64,000 nucleotides of DNA from Actinosynnema sp. ALI-1.44 (GCF_001984155.1 NZ_MTQO01000052.1:310001-374000); one strand, 5' to 3'. Shown: positions 6,832-16,238, numbered from the stretch's first letter. The notes: generated from the sequence alone by a model not told the origin. Numbers and translations: made by a program.

Positions 6832-9800
6832 GTGTCCTTACGTCAACGGGCCGCAGTCTTACCCCTGTTTCTGCTGGTAGGCCTGGCCACCCCGGCAATG
6901 GCCGCGCCGGTGGTCGACCTGCCCGATTCCTACTCGACACTGTCCGCTGTCGATCCGGCGAAGCGGATCGAGACCTCGCGGACGACCCGGCCGGTCGCCC
7001 CGGGCGTGACGCTCAGCTCGTTCGACTGGTACGAACCAGGCGACGCGGGCGGGTGGGTTCGCGGCGACTCACTCACGGTCGACCTCGGCGCGGGCACCAC
7101 CGTCGACTACGTCGACCCCGGCCTGGTCACCAAGGCGGAGCCGCTGTCGGCCCAGGCGGGCGCCAAGCGCGCGGTCGCCGCGGTGAACGGCGACTTCTTC
7201 GACATCAACAACTCCAACGCCCCCGAAGGCGCGGCGATCAAGTCCGGTTCGCTGGTCAAGTCGCCGAACTCCGGCCACAACCGCGCGTTCGGGATCGACG
7301 CCGCGGGCATCGGCCGGGTCATGGAGGTCTTCTTCGACGGCACGCTCACCACGCCCGCGGGCCCGACCAAGCTGACACACCTCAACAGCGCGAGGATCGA
7401 CGCGGGCGGCATCGGCGTGTTCAACCCGGTCTGGGGCACGTACTCCCGCGGCCGCGGCACCCAGGGCGCCACGAAGACCGCCGAGGTGATCGTGCAGAAC
7501 GACACCGTCACGCAGGTCCGGCCGACACCCGGCGCGGATCCGTTGCCCGCCAACGGTTATGCCCTCGTCGGACGTGAGGCGGGAGCGGACACTCTCACCG
7601 CGCTGAAGCCCGGCGACAAGGTCAAGGTGCAGTACTCCTCGCGCACGAGCGACGGCAGCACCCCCAAGGCGCTGGTCGGCGGCAACCAACTGCTGATCCG
7701 TGACGGCCGGATCGTCGCCCCCGACGACCCGCTGCACCCGCGCACCGCGGTCGGTTTCTCCGCTGACGGCAAGAAGATGTTCCTGCTGACCGTCGACGGC
7801 AGGCAGGCGCCGTACCTGCTCGGCCTCAACCTCAAGGACCTCGCCGCCATCATGAAGGAAATGGGCGCCTACAACGCGCTCAACCTCGACGGCGGCGGTT
7901 CGTCGACGATGCTCGCGCGTGAACCGGGCACCACGGAACTCGACGTGGAGAACAAGCCGTCGGACGGCGCCGAACGCCCCGTGCCGAACGGGCTCGCGTT
8001 GTACGCGCCCGCGGGCAGCGGGAAGCTCACCGGTTTCTGGGTGGCCACGGCCAGCGACCGGGAGAAAGCACCCGGCACCGACCCGATTCCCGGTGGTCGT
8101 CCCGACCGCGTGTTCCCGGGCCTGACCCGCACGCTGATCGCGCACGGCCACGACGAGACCTACGGCCCCGCGCAGGGTTCGCACACGTGGCACGCGAGCG
8201 GCGGCGGCTGGATCGGCAGCGACGGCGTCTTCCACGCCACGACCAAGGGCACCGCGAAGGTCTCCGCCCGCAACGGACGGATCTCCGGCGAGACGGCGTT
8301 GACCGTCCTCGGACCGCTCACCCGGCTCACGCCGACCACCTCGCGGCTCAGCCTCACCGGCCAGGGCGCGACGGGCCAGGCGGGCATCGTCGGCTACGAC
8401 GACGAAGGGTTCACCGCACCGATCGAGCCATCCGACCTGAAGCTGGACTACGACAAGTCGTTGCTGGAGATCACCCCCACCGCGGACGGCGCGCTGCGGT
8501 TCAAGGGGCTCAAGCCACTCGGCTCCGCGGTGGTCACGGTCACCGCCGGCCAGCAGGTCACCAGGATCCCGGTCACCGTCGGCCTCGAAGAGCGCACCTT
8601 CGCCACCTTCGACGACGGTGCCAAGTGGACCTTCGGCTCGGCGCGCGGCACCGGCTCGGTCGCCCCTGTCCCCAACGGACACACGGGCGCCGGGTTGAAG
8701 CTGGCGTACGACTTCACGTTGTCGACCGGAACCCGCACCGCGTACGCGAACGCGCCGCAGCCGATCAAGATCCCCGGCCAGCCGCTCGCGTTAGGCGCGT
8801 GGGTGTACGGCAACGGCAAGGGCGAGTGGACGGCGTTCACGGTGGTCGACGGCCAGGGCCAGTCCCGGTCGCTCTACGGCCCGTACATCACGTGGACCGG
8901 CTGGAAGTACATGGAGGTCGCGGTCCCGTCCGAGATGGCGTTCCCGTTGACGGTCACCAGGTTCTACACCATCGAGACCAAGGCAGACCGGCAGTACACC
9001 GGCGAGGTGCTGATCGACGACTTCGTCGCCAAGGTGCCGCCGGACGTGCGGATCCCGGCGGAGACCACGGTGCCCGACCGGCTCGTGGTGCAGGACGGGA
9101 CGGTCGGCGGCAGGCCGTGGCGGTTCGCGGTGATGTCCGACGCTCAGTTCGTCGCCCGCAACCCCGACAGCGACCTGGTCAAGGCCGCCCGCCGGACCCT
9201 GCGGGAGATCAAGGCGCAGAAGCCGGACTTCCTGGTGATCAACGGCGACTTCGTCGACGAGGCCGCACCGGCGGATCTTCAGCTGGCGCACCGGATTCTC
9301 AACGAGGAACTCGGCAACGAGCTTAAGTGGTACTACGTGCCGGGCAACCACGAGATCATGGGACCGGGCACGATCGAGAACTTCCGCCGCGAGTTCGGCA
9401 CCACGAACCAGACCTTCGACCACAAGGGCACCCGGTTCGTGCTGCTCGACTCGTCGACCGGCACGATCCGCGGCGGCGGGTTCGACCAGACCGCGATGCT
9501 CCGCAAGGCACTCGACTCCGCCAAGGCGGACAAGTCGGTGCGTTCGGTGGTGGTGATGGAACACCACCCGCCGCGCGATCCCACCCCGGCCAAGGGCAGC
9601 CAGCTGTCCGACCGGCTGGAAGCCTCGATGCTGGAGCAGTGGCTCGGCGCGTTCCGGCACGAGACCGGCAAGGGCGCCGCGTTCGTCGGCGGGCACGTCG
9701 GCGTGTTCCACGCGTCCCGTGTGGACGGTGTGCCGTACCTGATCAACGGCAACTCCGGCAAGGCACCGAGCGACGGCACGACGTCGGGCGGGTTCACCGG

Positions 9801-10173
9801 CTGGAGCCTGCTCGGCGTGGACAACAGGCGCGGCGGCGACTGGCTGGCCGCCGAGATCCGGCCGCACGTCGACTCGTTGGCCATCACCGCGCCCGCGACG
9901 TTGGCCTGGGGCCAGACCGGCAAGGTGTCGGCCACGCTGACGCAGGGTTCCCGCACGGTGCCGGTGTCGTACCCGGTGAGCTACGACTGGTCCGGGTCGC
10001 TCAACCTGCTGGTCGGCGACTGGAACGAGTGGCGGCCGTGGCACGTGGCCCGGCTCGACCCGAAGACGGGCGAGCTGACCGCGTTGTGGCCGGGCACTTT
10101 CACCGTCGCGGTGACGGTGAACGGCGTGACGCAGCGGTCGACCGTCCAGGTTGCGTTGCGCGCCGCCTCCTGA
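6832..10173 (+). CDS. Secreted phosphodiester glycosidase (NAGPA/DUF2233)-metallophosphoesterase
   Basis: 1113 aa. A signal peptide (SLRQRAAVLPLFLLVGLATP) is followed by a phosphodiester glycosidase domain with the motifs AAVNGDFFD (~residue 116) and NLDGGGSSTM (~352), then Ig-like and carbohydrate-binding-like beta modules (~400-750), then a calcineurin-type metallophosphoesterase (~765-980) with VMSDAQF, NGDFVDE, GNHE, MEHHPP and GGHVG metal-ligand motifs. It probably removes sugar-linked phosphodiesters from wall polymers or lipids and releases phosphate outside the cell; the exact substrate is unknown. GTG 6832 is preferred over TTG 6820 because TGGAG lies six bases before it. The gene is divergent from the tandem GDPD gene and ends at a long perfect hairpin repeat. 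Confidence 0.88.
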   Translation: MSLRQRAAVLPLFLLVGLATPAMAAPVVDLPDSYSTLSAVDPAKRIETSRTTRPVAPGVTLSSFDWYEPGDAGGWVRGDSLTVDLGAGTTVDYVDPGLVTKAEPLSAQAGAKRAVAAVNGDFFDINNSNAPEGAAIKSGSLVKSPNSGHNRAFGIDAAGIGRVMEVFFDGTLTTPAGPTKLTHLNSARIDAGGIGVFNPVWGTYSRGRGTQGATKTAEVIVQNDTVTQVRPTPGADPLPANGYALVGREAGADTLTALKPGDKVKVQYSSRTSDGSTPKALVGGNQLLIRDGRIVAPDDPLHPRTAVGFSADGKKMFLLTVDGRQAPYLLGLNLKDLAAIMKEMGAYNALNLDGGGSSTMLAREPGTTELDVENKPSDGAERPVPNGLALYAPAGSGKLTGFWVATASDREKAPGTDPIPGGRPDRVFPGLTRTLIAHGHDETYGPAQGSHTWHASGGGWIGSDGVFHATTKGTAKVSARNGRISGETALTVLGPLTRLTPTTSRLSLTGQGATGQAGIVGYDDEGFTAPIEPSDLKLDYDKSLLEITPTADGALRFKGLKPLGSAVVTVTAGQQVTRIPVTVGLEERTFATFDDGAKWTFGSARGTGSVAPVPNGHTGAGLKLAYDFTLSTGTRTAYANAPQPIKIPGQPLALGAWVYGNGKGEWTAFTVVDGQGQSRSLYGPYITWTGWKYMEVAVPSEMAFPLTVTRFYTIETKADRQYTGEVLIDDFVAKVPPDVRIPAETTVPDRLVVQDGTVGGRPWRFAVMSDAQFVARNPDSDLVKAARRTLREIKAQKPDFLVINGDFVDEAAPADLQLAHRILNEELGNELKWYYVPGNHEIMGPGTIENFRREFGTTNQTFDHKGTRFVLLDSSTGTIRGGGFDQTAMLRKALDSAKADKSVRSVVVMEHHPPRDPTPAKGSQLSDRLEASMLEQWLGAFRHETGKGAAFVGGHVGVFHASRVDGVPYLINGNSGKAPSDGTTSGGFTGWSLLGVDNRRGGDWLAAEIRPHVDSLAITAPATLAWGQTGKVSATLTQGSRTVPVSYPVSYDWSGSLNLLVGDWNEWRPWHVARLDPKTGELTALWPGTFTVAVTVNGVTQRSTVQVALRAAS

Positions 10174-10184
10174 CGCATTTTGAG

Positions 10185-10237
10185 GCAACCAATGTGGCCT
10201 TCGTTGCGGAAAACGCAACGAAGGCCACATTGGTTGC
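10185..10237. repeat. Family A hairpin repeat (inverted pair), probable bidirectional terminator
   Basis: A 23-bp unit (10185-10207, beginning GCAACCAATG and ending TTCGTTGC) is followed by its exact reverse complement (10215-10237). With one extra pair this makes a perfect 24-bp stem with a 5-base GAAAA loop. It fills the gap between two convergent genes almost exactly. The same unit recurs at 21094-21146 and 49525-49607. Confidence 0.9.
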
Positions 10238-10238
10238 A

Positions 10239-11591
10239 CTAGTCGAGTGGGAACTCGGCGCCGAGGACGCGCAGCATCGCCGTGGCCTTCACGACGGTCT
10301 CGTCGAACTCGGCGCCGGGGTCCGACGGGTCGATGATCGCCCCGCCCACGCCGAACTCCGCTTCGCCCTGCCGCACGACGAGAGTTCGGATCACGATGGA
10401 CAGGTCGACGTGGCCGGACAACGAGAAGTAGCCCAGCGCCCCGGAGTACACGCCGCGGGGGCCCCGCTCCAGCTCGTCGATGATCTCCATCGTGCGGATC
10501 TTCGGCGCACCGGTCATCGAGCCGCCGGGGAACGCCGACTGGACACAGTGGACCGGTGACGTGCCGGGCGCGAGGGTGGCACGGATCGTGCTGACGAGCT
10601 GGTGCACGGTCGCGTAGGTCTCCACCTCGAAGATCGCGGGCACGTGCACCGATCCGACGACCGCGCACCGGCCGAGGTCGTTGCGGACCAGGTCGACGAT
10701 CATCAGGTTCTCGGCGCGGTCCTTCTCGTTGCCTGCCAGGTCCTCGCGCAGCGCGCGGTCCTCGGCCGGTGTCGCACCGCGTGGCCGGGTTCCCTTGATC
10801 GGCCGGGATTCCACGGCACCGTCCTGGTCGATCCGCAGGAACCGCTCGGGGGACGAGCTCAGCACCGCCATGTCGCCGAGCCTGAGGTAGGCGCCGTAGG
10901 GCGCAGGGCTCTGGCCTCGCAGCAATCGATAGGCGTGCCACGGATCGATGTCCGCGCGCGCCGAGACCATGTTGGTCAGGCACACCTCGTAGGTCTCGCC
11001 CTGGCGGATCGCGTCCTGGCAGTGTTCGATCATCGCCACGTACGCGTCCCGGCTGTGCCTGGCCCAGACTTTCGCCGACTGGACCGGCCGGGCCGGTTCG
11101 GGCTCCGGTAACGCGGCGAGCAGGGCTGCGGTCTCGGTGATCCAGTCCCGGTCGGCCGACACCAGGTAGGTTTCGCCCAGCACGTGGTCGAACACGATCG
11201 TGCGGTCCACGTACATCATCACCGCGTCCGGGTCGGCGGATTCGTACGCCCGCGCGCCGCCGCACTCGGCTTTCAGCTCGTAGCCGAGATAGCCGACCCA
11301 GCCGCCGGTGAACCCGAACGGCACGTCCGGCACGTCGACCCGGATCCGCAGCGCGTCAGCGAGCCAGGCGAAGAAACCGGGCGGCAACACCCCCGTTCCG
11401 TCCAGCTCGATGCGGTCCGGCCACGCCCGCACGACCCGGCTGGCCGCGCCCATGAACGAGAACCGCCCACGGGATGCGCTGTCCAACCAGAACGCGTAGG
11501 GGGCGTCGCGGTACAGCGCGTCGAAGACCGCTTCGGCCGGTAACTCGGCCCCGAGCCGGGTGACCTCGATCTCGGTGACCGCGATGTTCAT
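10239..11591 (-). CDS. pabB: Aminodeoxychorismate synthase component I
   Basis: 450 aa chorismate-binding enzyme that makes 4-amino-4-deoxychorismate for folate (p-aminobenzoate) synthesis in the cytoplasm. The chorismate-site segment reads PIKGTRPRG. The Lys there is typical of PabB, whereas anthranilate synthase TrpE has Ala, so PabB is preferred. The C-terminal GSMTGAPK and ERGPRGVYSGALG blocks are intact. ATG 11591 (MNIAVTEIEV) is chosen because it starts four bases after the ABC transporter stop; the longer frame would run into that gene. No PabA or PabC lies next to it. Coupling to an exporter gene might hint at an aminobenzoate-derived metabolite, but nothing else here supports that. 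Confidence 0.88.
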   Translation of the reverse strand: MNIAVTEIEVTRLGAELPAEAVFDALYRDAPYAFWLDSASRGRFSFMGAASRVVRAWPDRIELDGTGVLPPGFFAWLADALRIRVDVPDVPFGFTGGWVGYLGYELKAECGGARAYESADPDAVMMYVDRTIVFDHVLGETYLVSADRDWITETAALLAALPEPEPARPVQSAKVWARHSRDAYVAMIEHCQDAIRQGETYEVCLTNMVSARADIDPWHAYRLLRGQSPAPYGAYLRLGDMAVLSSSPERFLRIDQDGAVESRPIKGTRPRGATPAEDRALREDLAGNEKDRAENLMIVDLVRNDLGRCAVVGSVHVPAIFEVETYATVHQLVSTIRATLAPGTSPVHCVQSAFPGGSMTGAPKIRTMEIIDELERGPRGVYSGALGYFSLSGHVDLSIVIRTLVVRQGEAEFGVGGAIIDPSDPGAEFDETVVKATAMLRVLGAEFPLD

Positions 11592-11595
11592 CCGG

Positions 11596-13353
11596 TCATT
11601 GTTCAACACCCTCGGGAACCAGCAGCTGTGATGCCGCCAACTCCCGGTAGAGCGGTGACGCGGCGAGCAGTTGCTCGTGTGTGCCCGCGGCCGCGACACG
11701 GCCGCGTTCGAGCACGACGATCCGGTCGGCGGACACCACGGTCGACAGGCGGTGTGCGATGAGCAGCACGGTGCAGCGGGCGGCGGCTTGGTCGATCGCC
11801 TCGCGTAACGCGACCTCGTTGCGTGCGTCGAGTTGCGAGGTTGCCTCGTCCATCAACAGCACCTGCGGGCGTCGGAGCAAGGCTCGGGCGATCGCGAGGC
11901 GTTGGCGTTCGCCACCGGACAGCGCCACGCCGCGTGTACCGACCATCGTGTTCAGACCATCGGGCAGGCGCTCCACGAGGTCCGACAGCCGGGTCGCGCG
12001 CAGCACGTCCTCCAGTTCCTCGTCGGTGGCGTCCGGGGCCGCGTACCGCAGATTGCTCTCCAGCGTGCCGGACATCGCGGGTGCGTCCTGTTCGACGTAG
12101 CCGATCCGGCGGCGGACCTCGGCGCGTGTCAGCTTCGCGATGTCTGTGCCGTCCACCGTGATCATGCCGCTCTCCGGCTCGTAGAACCGCTGGAGCAACG
12201 CGAACAACGTGGTCTTCCCCGCGCCCGACGGGCCGACGATCGCGGTCCGCCCACCGGCTGGCGCCTCGAACGACACGCCGTCCAGCGCCGCCGAACGGCC
12301 CGCGTACTGGAACTTCACGGTGTGCACCGCGATCCCGGGCGCCGCGCTCGCGACTGTCGTGACGGGCGCGTCGACGTCGGTCTCGATGGCCATGTCCTCG
12401 ACTTCCTTGATGCGCTTCACCGCACCGAGGCCCTGCTGCAACGTGGTGACGCCCTGAACCAGCTCGGACAGCGGCTCGGTCATGTAGAAGACCGTCAGCA
12501 GGAACGCGATCAGCGTCGAGAGCTCCAGCGAACCGGTGGCCGCCCACGCCCCGCCCGCGCCGAGCACCAGCAGGAACGGCACCGAGAACGCCAGGTTCGT
12601 GATGCCGCCGACGAGCGCGTTGTACCTCGCGCCCGCGAACCCGGCGTGCATCGCCTCGCGCGCGGAGTCGGTGATCGCCGCTTCCTCCCGCGCCTCCGCA
12701 CCGCTGGCCTTGACGGTGCGCGCCGCCCCCAGCGCGCGATCCAGGCCGGCGCCGACCTCACCGACCGCCTCCTGCGCCCGGGTGATCACCCGGCGGATCT
12801 TGGGCAGCAGCACGCCGATGGTCAGGCCGACCAGTGCCAGCGACCCGAGCGTGAGGCCGGACAGCCGGGGGTCCAGCGTGAACATCACGATGACCGAGCC
12901 GATCCCGCCGGCGGCGCCCTTGACGATGCTGATCAGCGCCTGGGTGGTGGCGCTTTGCAGCAGCGTGCTGTCGGACGTCACCCGCGAGGTCAGGTCGCCG
13001 GGCGCGGCCGCGTCCAGGTCCGGCACGCGCAGCCGCAGCAACCGGCCGATCAACTGGCCGCGGACCGAGAACACCACCTTCTCGGCGGTCCGGTCCAGCA
13101 GGAACGTGTACACGCCCGCGAGCAGGGATCCGACGACGACCAGGACCGCCAGCGTCGACACCGGGCCGCCGAGCGACGAACCGTCCGCGAGCGCGTCCAC
13201 CACCGACTTGGTGGCCAGCGGTTGCGCCAGGTTCGCCGCGGCCGACGCGAGCGCGATCACCAGGCCGACAGTCAGCGCGATCCAATGGTCCTTGGCATAC
13301 CCCAGTAGCGTCCGCACACCCGAATGGTTCACGTCCGGTATGTGCATTGCCAT
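11596..13353 (-). CDS. ABC transporter, fused permease and ATPase (multidrug exporter type)
   Basis: 585 aa half-transporter that would act as a homodimer in the membrane. The N-terminal ~310 residues hold six predicted membrane helices (for example ALTVGLVIALASAA and VPFLLVLGAGGAWAA). The ATPase follows with Walker A GPSGAGKTT, the signature LSGGERQR, Walker B VLLMDEATS and the H-loop IAHRLS, all intact. The substrate is unknown. ATG 13353 (or 13347) fits the conserved start of the first helix; the longer frame extends into a non-coding stretch. An operator-like palindrome lies just upstream. The gene is followed after four bases by pabB and probably co-transcribed. Confidence 0.9.
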   Translation of the reverse strand: MAMHIPDVNHSGVRTLLGYAKDHWIALTVGLVIALASAAANLAQPLATKSVVDALADGSSLGGPVSTLAVLVVVGSLLAGVYTFLLDRTAEKVVFSVRGQLIGRLLRLRVPDLDAAAPGDLTSRVTSDSTLLQSATTQALISIVKGAAGGIGSVIVMFTLDPRLSGLTLGSLALVGLTIGVLLPKIRRVITRAQEAVGEVGAGLDRALGAARTVKASGAEAREEAAITDSAREAMHAGFAGARYNALVGGITNLAFSVPFLLVLGAGGAWAATGSLELSTLIAFLLTVFYMTEPLSELVQGVTTLQQGLGAVKRIKEVEDMAIETDVDAPVTTVASAAPGIAVHTVKFQYAGRSAALDGVSFEAPAGGRTAIVGPSGAGKTTLFALLQRFYEPESGMITVDGTDIAKLTRAEVRRRIGYVEQDAPAMSGTLESNLRYAAPDATDEELEDVLRATRLSDLVERLPDGLNTMVGTRGVALSGGERQRLAIARALLRRPQVLLMDEATSQLDARNEVALREAIDQAAARCTVLLIAHRLSTVVSADRIVVLERGRVAAAGTHEQLLAASPLYRELAASQLLVPEGVEQ

Positions 13354-13365
13354 CCGTTTACAGGA

Positions 13366-13390
13366 TGACCACGAAGTACTACTTCGGTCA
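13366..13390. promoter_or_regulatory. Operator-like palindrome upstream of the ABC transporter
   Basis: A perfect CGAAGTA-c-TACTTCG core (13372-13386) is flanked by TGACC and GGTCA outer arms, 13 bases before the transporter start. Such sites usually bind TetR-like repressors of exporters. No regulator gene is adjacent. Confidence 0.45.
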
Positions 13391-14210
13391 GCGGTCGCTG
13401 CGGGTATAACGGCCGCACCCCGGCGTCGCACTGTGTCGTCCGTCGTCTGGTCGAACGGCCCTGTTCGCGCGATTGCGCCATTCGGCGGTCGGCGCCGTAC
13501 CCCGGTCGCGGGCCGGGTGGCCGACAGCCGGAGGGTTCGCTCCGCCCCTCGCCGCCGTACTCGCCTATCCTGGGGGTGGGTCTCGCCCCGCACCAGGCCC
13601 GCTCCGTCACCGAGAGTCACCGACCGGGCCGGTCCCGGCGCTCCGCCGGACGATCTCCCCGGTCACCGCGCCATTGCCTGCTATCGATTGCAGGTGCAGC
13701 AATGGGGTACCGGTCTGATTCGTCGGGGACATCGTGTGGTCCGCACCGGCCGTGATTTGCCCGCCGCGTTCTCGCGGCACCAAATCGCGCTCCAGGTGGG
13801 CCAGTGTGCTCAGCCGGTTGTCGTACCCGCCTGGCCGATCTCGTGGCCCAGCGGGTGTCGACAAGCGCCCGAAAGGGTGAGGAGCGGCATACGTCGCACA
13901 ACGCGCGCTACCGACGTTCGTCCATGAAGAATGTGCGTTTGCACATTCCTTGCCGACCGGGCGTCCGCGTTCGAGGATCGGACTGTCTTAACAGGGTGAC
14001 GGAGGGCGTACACCCCACTCCCTTTCGTCAGAGAGGCCGAGCCACATGCCACGACAAAGACACCGGCCGGCCGAGGAGCATGGCGGGGCCACAAGCCCGA
14101 GCGATGTTCCCCGGCAGCGAGACGGCTCCCCCACCGGGTCAACGGCGACCGGGGACAGCCAGCCATTGCCGAGTTATGAGGACACGCAGGCCAAGCCAAG
14201 GGGTTCCACG
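13391..14210. other. Long non-coding interval between divergent ABC transporter and histidine kinase
   Basis: About 820 bases without a convincing gene. Small overlapping frames exist on both strands (for example a minus-strand frame ending at 13607) but none has recognisable similarity or a clear ribosome binding site. The interval contains one strong palindrome (13929-13948) and an open extension of the kinase frame from ATG 14046 that would add 55 low-complexity residues rich in Pro, Ser, Thr and Arg. Confidence 0.5.
13929..13948. promoter_or_regulatory. Perfect inverted repeat, candidate operator
   Basis: GAATGTGC-gttt-GCACATTC, with 8-bp perfect arms, lies about 280 bases before the favoured kinase start and about 115 before the alternative one. 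The TGTGC/GCACA half-sites resemble a dimeric regulator site. Confidence 0.4.
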
Positions 14211-15419
14211 GTGGTCACGCACACTTTGACAGCCGGGCACGCTGGGGAAGTGGCCCATCAGGTCACGCGCGCCCGAAATCCTTACGCCAACCTCGACCGC
14301 ATCAAACGGATTCACCGCCATCCGATGGCGGGAAAGATCGCGCTGGACGCGCTCGCGGTCGTCGTCGCGGTACTCGACGTCTGGCTGGTCATCCCCAGCA
14401 AGGCCCAGCCGTACTCGATCGTGCTCTCCGGTATCGCCTGCGCCGCCCTGGTGTTACGCAGACGGTTCCCGTTCGTCGCCGTACTGGTCACCATCCCCGG
14501 TTTCCTCGCGGGCTGGGCGCAGATCGCGGCGATGATCGCCCTGTTCACCCTCGCCAGGCGAAAGCTCTGGATGTGGCAGACCATGGCCGCGGGCGCGTTG
14601 GTGTTCCTGTCCCGGTACGTGCTGTGGCCGCTGTCCGACTTCGCCGACCTGAGCTGGCGCCAGCACATCCTCAGGGGCATCTACGGCGTGCTGATGGCCG
14701 GTATGCCCATCGCGCTCGGCCTGCTGATGGCACTGCGCAAGCAGCTGTCGGACCGGCTGGCCGAACTGGCCGAGAGCCGCGAGCGAGAACAGCGGCTGCA
14801 CGAGCAGACCATCCGTTCCGCCGAGCGGGCCAGCCTCGCCCGCGAGATGCACGACGTCGTGTCCCACCAGGTCACGTTGATCGCCATGCAGGCGGGAGCG
14901 CTCGCGGTCTCCGCGCACGACGAGGAGTCCCGGCAGGGCGCCAACACGATCAGGCAGCTCAGCAAACGCACCCTGGACGAACTGCGTGACCTGGTCGGCG
15001 TGTTGCGATCCAGCACGGTCGACGACGGCGTGCACCCCGGCCTCGAAGAGCTGCCGCAGCTGCTGCGCAACTCCGAAGTCCCTGTCGAACTGGCCGAACA
15101 GACTGTGCCCGACTTCGTGCCGCCCGCCGTCTCCCGTGCCGCCTACCGGACCGTGCAGGAGTCGCTGACCAACATCCACAAACACTCGCCGGGCGCCAAA
15201 GCCATGATCCGGGTCTTCCCCTGCGGATCGGCGTTGATCGTCGAGGTGGTCAACGACGAGGCAGACCCCGAGATGGCGCACTACGGACGGCTCCCGTCCG
15301 GTGGGCACGGGCTGCTGGGCGTGCGGGAACGGGCGGCACTGCTCGGCGGCACGTTCCACGCCGGGCACACCCCGGACGGCGGCTTCCGAGTCTGCGTGAC
15401 CTACCCGATGGAGACCTGA
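14211..15419 (+). CDS. Orphan sensor histidine kinase (HisKA_3 / NarL-type)
   Basis: 402 aa membrane histidine kinase. The N-terminal half has four to five hydrophobic helices (about residues 45-175), followed by a dimerisation helix with the phospho-acceptor His214 in REMHDVVSHQ. A HATPase domain follows with an N-box-like QESLTNIHKH (~316) and a G-box GHGLLGVRERAALLGG near the end. No response regulator lies beside it, so its partner must be elsewhere. GTG 14211 is preferred because AAGGGG stands seven bases upstream; ATG 14046 would add 55 low-complexity residues. The gene converges on rbpA across a hairpin repeat. Confidence 0.82.
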   Translation: MVTHTLTAGHAGEVAHQVTRARNPYANLDRIKRIHRHPMAGKIALDALAVVVAVLDVWLVIPSKAQPYSIVLSGIACAALVLRRRFPFVAVLVTIPGFLAGWAQIAAMIALFTLARRKLWMWQTMAAGALVFLSRYVLWPLSDFADLSWRQHILRGIYGVLMAGMPIALGLLMALRKQLSDRLAELAESREREQRLHEQTIRSAERASLAREMHDVVSHQVTLIAMQAGALAVSAHDEESRQGANTIRQLSKRTLDELRDLVGVLRSSTVDDGVHPGLEELPQLLRNSEVPVELAEQTVPDFVPPAVSRAAYRTVQESLTNIHKHSPGAKAMIRVFPCGSALIVEVVNDEADPEMAHYGRLPSGGHGLLGVRERAALLGGTFHAGHTPDGGFRVCVTYPMET

Positions 15420-15432
15420 CCACAGCAGCGCA

Positions 15433-15484
15433 AACCTCGTGAGTGGTTACCGGAGTTCTGACCCCGACAACCACTCACGAGGTT
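15433..15484. repeat. Family B hairpin repeat, terminator between convergent genes
   Basis: AACCTCGTGAGTGGTT (15433-15448) pairs perfectly with 15469-15484 around a 20-base loop and is followed by GTTT. It sits between the kinase stop and the rbpA stop. The same CTCGTGAGTGGTT arm recurs at 27902-27966. Confidence 0.85.
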
Positions 15485-15494
15485 GTTTCTGGGC

Positions 15495-15836
15495 TCAGCC
15501 TTCGCGCTGTGCGCGGAGCTTGGCCAGCGCCTCGGCGAGGATCGCCTCGCCGTCCGCGTCCGACCTGCGCTCCTTCACGTACGCCAGGTGAGTCTTGTAC
15601 GGCTCGTTCCGGGGCGCGTTGGGCGGCGCTTGCTGATCACGGCCGCCCGGCAGGCCACAGCGCGGGCAGTCCCACGACTCCGGCTCCTCCGCGTCGACCG
15701 CGAACGACGGACGAGACTCGTGCCCGTTCGCACACCAGTAGGACACTCGGCGACGCGGAGCGGACTCACCGCGTTCCGATTCGCCCATAGGTCCAGCGCC
15801 GACCCGGGTACCCCGGATCGCGTTACCACCAGCCAT
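15495..15836 (-). CDS. rbpA: RNA polymerase-binding protein RbpA
   Basis: 113 aa, the family's usual size. RbpA binds the principal sigma factor and core RNA polymerase and stabilises open complexes; it is specific to actinobacteria. The basic N-terminal tail (AIRGTRVGAG) is followed by the central domain with YWCANGHESRPSFA and WDCPRCGLPGG, then the sigma-interacting C-terminal part NEPYKTHLAYVKERRSDADG. It lies downstream of gap-pgk-tpiA-secG on the same strand, a common actinobacterial arrangement, with 81 bases between it and secG. Confidence 0.96.
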   Translation of the reverse strand: MAGGNAIRGTRVGAGPMGESERGESAPRRRVSYWCANGHESRPSFAVDAEEPESWDCPRCGLPGGRDQQAPPNAPRNEPYKTHLAYVKERRSDADGEAILAEALAKLRAQREG

Positions 15837-15917
15837 CGGCCCTCACACCCCCATCACACACGGACATCCCGCAATGATTGATCGGCGAACACTCGTACGT
15901 CCCCAGCGTGCAGGCGC

Positions 15918-16151
15918 TCACGCGATCTTGATCAGCAACCCGAGCCCGACGATGCAGATCAGCCAGATGACACCGACCACCAGCGTGGCCCGGTCGAGGT
16001 TCTTCTCGACCACGCTCGACCCCGACAGGCTCGACTGCATACCGCCGCCGAACAGCGACGACAACCCACCGCCACGGCCGCGGTGCAGCAGCACCAGGAG
16101 GATCAACAGCACGCTCGTGGCGACCAAACCGATTTTAAGAGCCAGTTCCAT
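15918..16151 (-). CDS. secG: Preprotein translocase subunit SecG
   Basis: 77 aa with two membrane helices (KIGLVATSVLLILLVLLH and ATLVVGVIWLICIVGLGLLI) separated by the Gly-rich loop LSSLFGGGMQSSLSGSS typical of SecG. It is the small stimulating subunit of the SecYEG translocon. It lies 135 bases downstream of tpiA, behind a hairpin, so it may be partly uncoupled from the glycolytic genes. Confidence 0.95.
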   Translation of the reverse strand: MELALKIGLVATSVLLILLVLLHRGRGGGLSSLFGGGMQSSLSGSSVVEKNLDRATLVVGVIWLICIVGLGLLIKIA

Positions 16152-16238
16152 TTCATCCTCGCTGTCGCACGGCAGGACTCACAGGTTACCTCGTACGTGT
16201 CCCGCTTTGACCACGGGCCGTGCAAAGACCCAACACTT

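Noticed and set aside
8791-11265. Very long minus-strand frame of 824 codons
   Set aside because: It runs antisense to the metallophosphoesterase gene and through the repeat and pabB; its translation is Arg/Gly/His-rich with no motif, a high-GC shadow.
11592-11699. Longer N-terminus for PabB starting at 11699
   Set aside because: It would overlap the end of the ABC transporter by about 100 bases; ATG 11591 gives the standard length.
13607-13864. Minus-strand small ORF in the kinase upstream gap
   Set aside because: Reasonable length but no motif, no clear ribosome binding site, and competing frames on both strands; described only as part of the intergenic entry.
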